Source: Rhizobium sp. FKL33
GTDB lineage: Bacteria; Pseudomonadota; Alphaproteobacteria; Rhizobiales; Rhizobiaceae
NCBI RefSeq assembly: GCF_005222915.1
Contig: NZ_STFX01000031.1
Coordinates: forward strand, 1-64,000
Direction of reading: 5' to 3'
Length of the DNA stretch: 64,000 nt
Positions within the stretch are counted from its first letter, which is position 1. Every line of letters starts with the position of its first letter. Below, in pieces: positions 57,068 through 64,000 of this stretch. The position numbers and the translations under genes are program-made. The notes below the pieces were generated by a model. It saw only the letters and a program-made list of their open reading frames with translations, ran no database searches and was not told the origin of the DNA.

Positions 57068-57655
57068 ATGTCCGACAGCCGCCACGCCGATCATCCGGCC
57101 TCTTCGATCTTCGTCGATCGCTGGTCCCCCCGCTCCTTCACCGGCGAAGCTCTGCCGGAAGCGGCGCTGCTGACCATTCTCGAAGCCGCCCGCTGGACGC
57201 CCTCGGCCAGCAACACCCAGCCCTGGCGCTTCGTCTATGGCGTCAACGGCACGCCGGAATTCGACAAGCTCGTCTCGGTGCTGATGGGCTTCAACCAGGT
57301 CTGGGCGCCGAAGGCCGGCGCGCTGCTGCTGGTCGTCTCCAAGACGCAGACCGTCAGCGCCGACGGCGCCGTCAGCCCGCTGCGCTGGCATTCCTATGAC
57401 GCCGGCGCCGCCGCACTCGCCATCGCGCTGCAGGCCGAGGCGCTCGGCTATCACGCCCATTCCATGGGCGGCGTCGAGGGCGAGAAGGCCAAGGAGGTCT
57501 TCTCCATTCCCGAAGGCTACAAGGTGGAAAGCGCCATCGCCATCGGCAAGCTCGGCCCCAAGGAGGCGCTGCCGGAGAAACTGCAGGAACGCGAAGTGAA
57601 GAGCGATCGCTTGCCCATCTCCGAATTTGCCTTCAAGGGCGAATTCAAGGCTTAA
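57068..57655 (+). CDS. Nitroreductase family protein
   Basis: This 195-residue protein is an FMN-dependent nitroreductase-type oxidoreductase. It has RSFTGE, AARWTPSASNTQPWRF near residues 40-55, and a dimer-interface region around DAGAAALAIALQAEALGY. Such enzymes reduce nitro groups, quinones or enals with NAD(P)H. The true substrate is unknown. The ATG is preceded by AAGGAATAG. A strong terminator follows. Confidence 0.93.
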   Translation: MSDSRHADHPASSIFVDRWSPRSFTGEALPEAALLTILEAARWTPSASNTQPWRFVYGVNGTPEFDKLVSVLMGFNQVWAPKAGALLLVVSKTQTVSADGAVSPLRWHSYDAGAAALAIALQAEALGYHAHSMGGVEGEKAKEVFSIPEGYKVESAIAIGKLGPKEALPEKLQEREVKSDRLPISEFAFKGEFKA

Positions 57656-57666
57656 GAAAGCCTGAA

Positions 57667-57682
57667 TGTTTCACGTGAATCA
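57667..57682. other. parS-like site, best match
   Basis: This intergenic 16-mer matches TGTTTCACGTGAAACA at 15 of 16 positions, with T for A at position 14. It lies between the nitroreductase stop and its terminator, about 1.3 kb from the end of gyrB. ParB binds such sites near the replication origin. It is the most credible of the four candidates. Confidence 0.65.
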
Positions 57683-57685
57683 CGA

Positions 57686-57714
57686 GAAAACGCCGGGGAT
57701 AACCCGGCGTTTTC
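57686..57714. terminator. Rho-independent terminator after the nitroreductase gene
   Basis: AAAACGCCGGG pairs with CCCGGCGTTTT around GATAA. It has an A run on one side and a T run on the other, so it can act in both directions and may also serve the convergent transglutaminase-like gene. Confidence 0.9.
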
Positions 57715-57827
57715 TGCTTTGCCGGAGAGCGCCGGAAGGGGAAACACCGACTTTGACTTGAACCGGCGCGCAGACCGGCTCGACAGCCAATTCATCTTTC
57801 CGGCGGCGCACGGTTCCATCGATTATG

Positions 57828-58685
57828 TCAGGCGCCGATCAACACCTCGACGGGTTCTCCTCTCGGAAAGCTTACGACCTTCTTCGGCAAAGACCAGTCA
57901 GTAACGGATCGCGGTTCCCCGACACCGGCGACATGCGCATATGCGAGCCGTGCGGCCAGTTGGTCGAAGGTCTTATGCCCCTCTTGCGGCCACGAGCGAG
58001 AATGTCTGGAAAGATCCGCAGACAGACCCCAATAGTCCCATGGTTTCAGCTCCAATTTGCGTAGCGCCGCCATCTGCCGATACAAGCTGCCCGCGACGAA
58101 CCAGTCGCCGGCAAGACCAAGACTCGAGACCCCCAACTGCGAGGCAATCCCCGGCTCGTCCTTCAATCGGCGCCATGCCTCGTCCGCAGTCATGAACCGC
58201 TCGCCAGGCACGTCCTGGGCATCGAAAGGAATTTCCTCAAGACCGGCGAATTCGACGTCGAGCCGCTTCCACCGCCCGCCGTCGCGCCATTCGCAAAGCC
58301 AGTGATCCTCCCAGTAGCCAGGCGCAAGATAGTCGGCGAACCCGACGCACAAGCGAGCCGGCACGCCGCCGAGGCGAAATCTGCTCACGGCTAGAAGAGC
58401 GAAATCGCGGCATAGACCGCCGACTTTCCGCTGCGGCGTTTCACCGTCAAGCAGATGTCTTTTGGCGGCCTCAGACAAAAGCTCCGCCACGGAGCGAAGC
58501 TCCAGATCGGCTACCTGTTCGGGTTGGAACCCCCGCTGCCTCGATTCGGGTCCACGAGGATGCTGCATCCAGGAATTGATCCACCGGGCGATCGTCTTTG
58601 GCTGTTCGCCGGCTCGCATCAGGGTTTCACGATAGGGCCCGGGATCCGAGTAAAGGCTCTGGGACGCATAGAAGGATGTGTGCAT
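57828..58685 (-). CDS. Transglutaminase-like domain protein
   Basis: This 285-residue protein has a transglutaminase/papain-like core. The predicted catalytic triad is C92 in GLCRDFAL, H128 in EDHWLCEW and D143 in KRLDVEF. It has no signal peptide or membrane segment, so it is probably cytoplasmic. Bacterial proteins of this type are mostly peptidases or amidases, and this one's substrate is unknown. The ATG at 58685 has GGAAAGAGAC upstream; the longer frame is less likely. It converges on the nitroreductase gene and reads in the same direction as gyrB but beyond a terminator. Confidence 0.82.
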   Translation of the reverse strand: MHTSFYASQSLYSDPGPYRETLMRAGEQPKTIARWINSWMQHPRGPESRQRGFQPEQVADLELRSVAELLSEAAKRHLLDGETPQRKVGGLCRDFALLAVSRFRLGGVPARLCVGFADYLAPGYWEDHWLCEWRDGGRWKRLDVEFAGLEEIPFDAQDVPGERFMTADEAWRRLKDEPGIASQLGVSSLGLAGDWFVAGSLYRQMAALRKLELKPWDYWGLSADLSRHSRSWPQEGHKTFDQLAARLAYAHVAGVGEPRSVTDWSLPKKVVSFPRGEPVEVLIGA

Positions 58686-58872
58686 GACTGTCTCTTTCCG
58701 GTTGAGGTCGAGACACGACAAGGAGGGCAAATTTTCAAAAATTGTCAATCGGATCCTGTCACCGATTTCCACGACGTCGAGGTAGTGGATCCGTGGATTG
58801 CGCCCGTGGGCGCCAGGGATTGTCCGACGACCAAGCGTGTGCGCCGTTCGAACTTGACAGCCGCTGAAAGAA

Positions 58873-58906
58873 AAACCGCCCGCAACATTCCAGTGGCGGG
58901 CGGTTT
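58873..58906. terminator. Bidirectional terminator downstream of gyrB
   Basis: An 11-base perfect stem AAACCGCCCGC/GCGGGCGGTTT encloses a 12-base loop. It lies 53 bases past the gyrB stop. On the minus strand the stem is followed by TTTTT. Confidence 0.88.
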
Positions 58907-58958
58907 GATTTCAGTCGTCAGGGGCGCTCTTTGCCGCCTCGCCTGATCCGTGGAAGGA

Positions 58959-61457
<2,499 letters not shown>

Positions 61458-61478
61458 TCACTTTTCAGAAGGTGACCG

Positions 61479-61506
61479 ACTATAGGATTTTTCGCCGAAA
61501 GGCCAA
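61479..61506 (-). promoter_or_regulatory. Candidate gyrB promoter
   Basis: On the minus strand TTGGCC and TATAGT are 16 bases apart, about 80 bases upstream of the gyrB ATG. The -35-like part lies in the palindrome GGCCAAAGCTTGGCC at 61501-61515. The match to the consensus is moderate. Confidence 0.35.
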
Positions 61507-61541
61507 AGCTTGGCCATGGAATTAGGGCCTAAAACGGGTCG

Positions 61542-61919
61542 TCAACGGGCTTTTTCCCGGAGAAAAACGTGTCTGTCGATTGTTTCCGTCAGTTCGGCCA
61601 TCGCCTCGGGAGAAAGACTGCGGATTTCGGCGGCCAGGCGGTTGGCGAAGGCGGTGTAGGCGGCGGGCAGGCCGGTGGTGTCGACCACGATGCGGGGATG
61701 GGATTGCGAAGCGATGCGGAAGAGATCGTCGGCTTCATCCCAGATGATGTTGAAGTAACCCGCCACCCGCTGGAGAAAATCAAAGCTCGGCCGGCCGCGA
61801 TGGCCATTCTCCAGCGCCGAAAGATAGGCCGGCGTGACGCCCAGCGCCGCCGCCATCTGTTTCTGGCTGACGCCTCGTTCGCGGCGCAGCCGACGCACGG
61901 CCTCGCCGAACGGCGTCAT
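61542..61919 (-). CDS. XRE-family helix-turn-helix regulator
   Basis: This 125-residue protein has an N-terminal lambda-repressor-type helix-turn-helix at about residues 7-45, with SQKQMAAALGVTPAYLSALENG. The C-terminal part is a helical segment conserved in rhizobial homologues. Targets are unknown. Its ATG overlaps the smr stop by four bases, so it is the last gene of the leftward tim44-mltA-smr-xre unit. It ends 145 bases before gyrB begins. Confidence 0.9.
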   Translation of the reverse strand: MTPFGEAVRRLRRERGVSQKQMAAALGVTPAYLSALENGHRGRPSFDFLQRVAGYFNIIWDEADDLFRIASQSHPRIVVDTTGLPAAYTAFANRLAAEIRSLSPEAMAELTETIDRHVFLREKAR

Positions 61920-62473
61920 GGCCGCTCTCCCCGGCTCCGCGACAGGCGCACATAGAGCGCACCGTCTCCGCCGTGATTGGCGGCCGCCGGCTCATAGGAG
62001 GAAATCAGCGACCGGAAATCCGGCTTGGAAAACCACATCGGCACCGCCCGTTTCAATGCGCCGTCGCTGCCCATCGAACCGCCCTTGCCGGTGATCACCA
62101 GCACATGCCTGAGACCGCGCTCATGGGCGCGGACAAGAAAGGAGTGCAGGATGGCGTGCGCCTCGGACTGGAAGAGGCCATGCAGGTCGATGCGGGCTTC
62201 CAATTCGAGCCGGCCCTTGGCGAGCTTGCGCTTGACCGGCCGCTCCAACGGATGATGCCTCTGGGCCTGTGGACGCGGCGTGGTCGGCGTCTCGGAAGGA
62301 AGCGGGGCGGCGGCAAGCGAGGGCGCCGAATGTGCTTCGCCGGATTCCTGCTCACGCATCAGCGCGTCGAAAGCCTCGATCTCGTTCATACGGCCGGGCA
62401 GCGCACGGGTGCTGCGGGCCACCTTGCCCCAGAGAATGCGGTCTTCGGTCGAGAGCTTCTTCTCAGTCGCCAT
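61916..62473 (-). CDS. Smr domain protein (MutS2-like small nuclease domain)
   Basis: This 185-residue protein has a disordered, proline-rich N-terminal half (about residues 45-80) and a C-terminal Smr domain. The signature is RIDLHGLFQSEAHAILHSF, followed by VLVITGKGGS. Smr domains are endonucleases or nucleic-acid binders, sometimes acting in ribosome rescue or recombination. The ATG at 62473 overlaps the mltA stop by eleven bases. Confidence 0.92.
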   Translation of the reverse strand: MATEKKLSTEDRILWGKVARSTRALPGRMNEIEAFDALMREQESGEAHSAPSLAAAPLPSETPTTPRPQAQRHHPLERPVKRKLAKGRLELEARIDLHGLFQSEAHAILHSFLVRAHERGLRHVLVITGKGGSMGSDGALKRAVPMWFSKPDFRSLISSYEPAAANHGGDGALYVRLSRSRGERP

Positions 62474-63578
62474 AGCCGAGCTCCAGCACAGCGCGACGAG
62501 GAAGAAGAATGAAGAAATCGGCTTCGTTGCGGACATTGCCGGCAAGCGCGCCCGCCTCGTCTCCCGAACCGGTGAAGATATCGGCGCGAGCGGGGCCAAC
62601 AATGGCCGTGCCGGTGTCGAGCGCGATCATCAGCCGGCGAAACGGATTGCCGCCGGTGAGATGCGCGAGACTGTCTGAGGAGAGATAGAAGAGCGACGAG
62701 AAGGTGTGGATCAACCTGTCCACCGCGATAGACCGCATGGGCTGAAGCGCAACCTTGGCGGCTGCGATGGGTCCGAGAGCGGGATCACTGACCTCGGCGT
62801 CGCGGAAGAAAATATAGGACCGATTGCTCCAGAGAATTTCATCCTGCCGATCCTCATGCGCGGCGAGCCAGGCGCGGATCGATTGCATGGAGATATCCGC
62901 CTCGGCGATCTCTCCGAGATCGATGAGGCGGCGGCCGATGCCGCTGAACGGATGGCCGGCCTTGGCGGCATAGGTGATGCGGCGGATCGCGCCATCCGGA
63001 TAGCGCAGCCGCGCCGCGCCCTGGACATGGGCGAAGAAGACGTCGACGCGAGAGCGCGCCCAGGCGATTTCGAGCCCCCTGCCCTGAAGCGCGCCGCGAT
63101 CGATTTCGCCGCGATCGAAAAAGGGCGCCATCGAGCCGTCTGGCTCTCGGCGGGCGAAGGCATAGGAGGCATCGAGATCTTCCGGACGGTTGTCGTCATC
63201 GAGATCGATGAGATCCTCGGGTCGGCGATAAAAGGGATGCCGAAAGAGATCGTCGGGATGGTCCGATACGTCGACCACCGGCTCGTAATAAGCGGTGACG
63301 AAGCCAGCGGCGCCATCGTTGCGCTGAATGCGAAAGGGCCGCAAATGCGTTTCGAAAAACCGGCGCGCTTCGGCCGGCGTCCGGGGCGTCACTCCTGCGG
63401 CGGCTTCGAACACTTCGGCAAGGTGTTCGGGCCGGAGACCGAGCGAGCCGATGCGATAGGGCTTGACCTCGCGACTATAGGCGAGACACCGCCGCATCGG
63501 CTCGAACAGATCCGAGGGATCGTCTTCGGCCCAGCCGGGCAGATCGGAATACGCCGCCGGGATCAGGCCGAAGCTCAT
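62463..63578 (-). CDS. mltA: Membrane-bound lytic murein transglycosylase A
   Basis: This 371-residue protein contains the MltA barrel domain with YYEPVVDVS in the N-terminal part and the catalytic-aspartate region ALDTGTAIVGPARADIF near the C-terminus. MltA cleaves peptidoglycan between MurNAc and GlcNAc, leaving an anhydro end whose MurNAc could later feed the AmgK-MurU route. I see no signal peptide or lipobox after the ATG at 63578, which is odd for an envelope enzyme. Either the start is wrong or export is non-standard. It begins five bases after tim44. Confidence 0.9.
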   Translation of the reverse strand: MSFGLIPAAYSDLPGWAEDDPSDLFEPMRRCLAYSREVKPYRIGSLGLRPEHLAEVFEAAAGVTPRTPAEARRFFETHLRPFRIQRNDGAAGFVTAYYEPVVDVSDHPDDLFRHPFYRRPEDLIDLDDDNRPEDLDASYAFARREPDGSMAPFFDRGEIDRGALQGRGLEIAWARSRVDVFFAHVQGAARLRYPDGAIRRITYAAKAGHPFSGIGRRLIDLGEIAEADISMQSIRAWLAAHEDRQDEILWSNRSYIFFRDAEVSDPALGPIAAAKVALQPMRSIAVDRLIHTFSSLFYLSSDSLAHLTGGNPFRRLMIALDTGTAIVGPARADIFTGSGDEAGALAGNVRNEADFFILLPRRAVLELGYGD

Positions 63579-63583
63579 TGCGG

Positions 63584-64000
63584 TCAGCCTTCGGACTGGG
63601 TGGAGACGAGCTTCCAGTTGGGATCGCGCGAACGGGTGTCGCGCAGGAAGGTCCAGCGATCCTTGACCTCGGAGACATCCTCGGCATTGCCGTCGACAAG
63701 GGTCCCCGCTTTGTCATAGGTCGCCGAGATCAGCTGGCTGACGATCTTCATCGTCACCGTGACTTCGGGACCTTCGAGGCCGGCGGCGACCATGTCGGCC
63801 TTGTCGATGCCGACGAAGGTGAACTTGACCTTTTCGCCGGCCTTCTCGCGCTCGGTGATCGCAGCGTTGAAGCCTTCATAGACTTCGTTCGACAGCAGGC
63901 TTTTCAGCGTCTTGCGATCGCCTTCGGCATAAGCCGTGACGATCATCTCATAAGCGGCGCGGGCGCCCTCGACAAATTGCCGCGGATCGAAAGACGGATC
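63584..64000 (-). CDS. Tim44/TimA family protein, 5' end outside the window
   Basis: The visible 138 residues are the C-terminal Tim44-like domain, with FDPRQFVEGARAAYEMIV, FTFVGIDKAD and the ending NWKLVSTQSEG. The frame stays open to position 64000, so the N-terminus, normally with a membrane segment, lies beyond the window. The domain is related to the mitochondrial import motor part Tim44 and to TimA of alphaproteobacteria, which acts at the inner membrane. It is the first visible gene of the leftward unit with mltA, smr and the XRE regulator. Confidence 0.9.
   Translation of the reverse strand, partial: DPSFDPRQFVEGARAAYEMIVTAYAEGDRKTLKSLLSNEVYEGFNAAITEREKAGEKVKFTFVGIDKADMVAAGLEGPEVTVTMKIVSQLISATYDKAGTLVDGNAEDVSEVKDRWTFLRDTRSRDPNWKLVSTQSEG

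Overview
The window is about 64 kb of GC-rich chromosome from an alphaproteobacterium, almost certainly of the order Hyphomicrobiales (Rhizobiales) and close to Rhizobiaceae or a neighbouring family. This rests on marker blocks: actS-actR-mmcB, hslV-GNAT-hslU, the interrupted his cluster, pckA next to chvI-chvG-hprK-manX-ptsH, divL beside a tsaE/amgK fusion, trpF-trpB-trpA-accD-folC, and gyrB beside smr-mltA-tim44. The content is nearly all housekeeping. I see no rRNA or tRNA gene, CRISPR array, prophage, transposase or insertion sequence.

Layout. 0-7 kb: an ornithine cyclodeaminase-like enzyme, HrpB helicase, the redox two-component pair ActS/ActR, MmcB and an L,D-transpeptidase lipoprotein. 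7-17 kb: malate synthase G, a lone HyuA-like ATPase, a secreted orphan, a P450, a DUF1402 protein with lysozyme-like motifs, and the HslUV protease with an acetyltransferase wedged between its genes. 17-22 kb: hisB, hisH, hisA, hisF and hisE with two membrane-protein passengers, ending in coaA. 22-26 kb: a GT87-type membrane protein, AlkB, a 1.1 kb gene-free stretch holding two families of dispersed repeats, a VanZ-like protein and ArfB. 26-33 kb: pckA, then the ChvI/ChvG system, truncated HprK, EIIA-Man and HPr, then ahcY. 33-45 kb: DivL with tyrosine at the kinase histidine position, TsaE-AmgK fusion, MurU, AddB, AddA and thioredoxin. 45-53 kb: a leftward trpFBA-accD-folC operon, a YgjP-type metallopeptidase, a DUF2852 protein and PHA depolymerase. 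53-57 kb: a small sugar-acid catabolic unit (Zn-dehydrogenase, double-winged-helix GntR regulator, UxuB/UxaB-like reductase). 57-64 kb: nitroreductase, transglutaminase-like protein, GyrB, and the leftward unit tim44-mltA-smr-xre, which runs off the right edge.

How the parts work together. Envelope stress and carbon state meet in pckA/chvIG/hprK/manX/ptsH. Cell-wall metabolism recurs in the L,D-transpeptidase, AmgK plus MurU for MurNAc recycling, MltA and possibly DUF1402. Genome maintenance is represented by AddAB, GyrB, AlkB, MmcB, Smr and HrpB. Four CACGTG-centred sites resemble the ParB-binding parS consensus; the best matches 15 of 16 positions, lies at 57667 and is about 1.3 kb from gyrB. 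With gyrB and divL, this suggests a segment near the replication origin. That is an inference: no origin is seen in the window.

Most of the window is ordinary and well conserved. The items most worth a second look are the parS-like sites, the double-winged-helix GntR regulator and its catabolic unit, the DUF1402 protein, the AT-rich pckA-chvI spacer with phased repeats, the palindrome upstream of ahcY, and the large hairpin at 56938.
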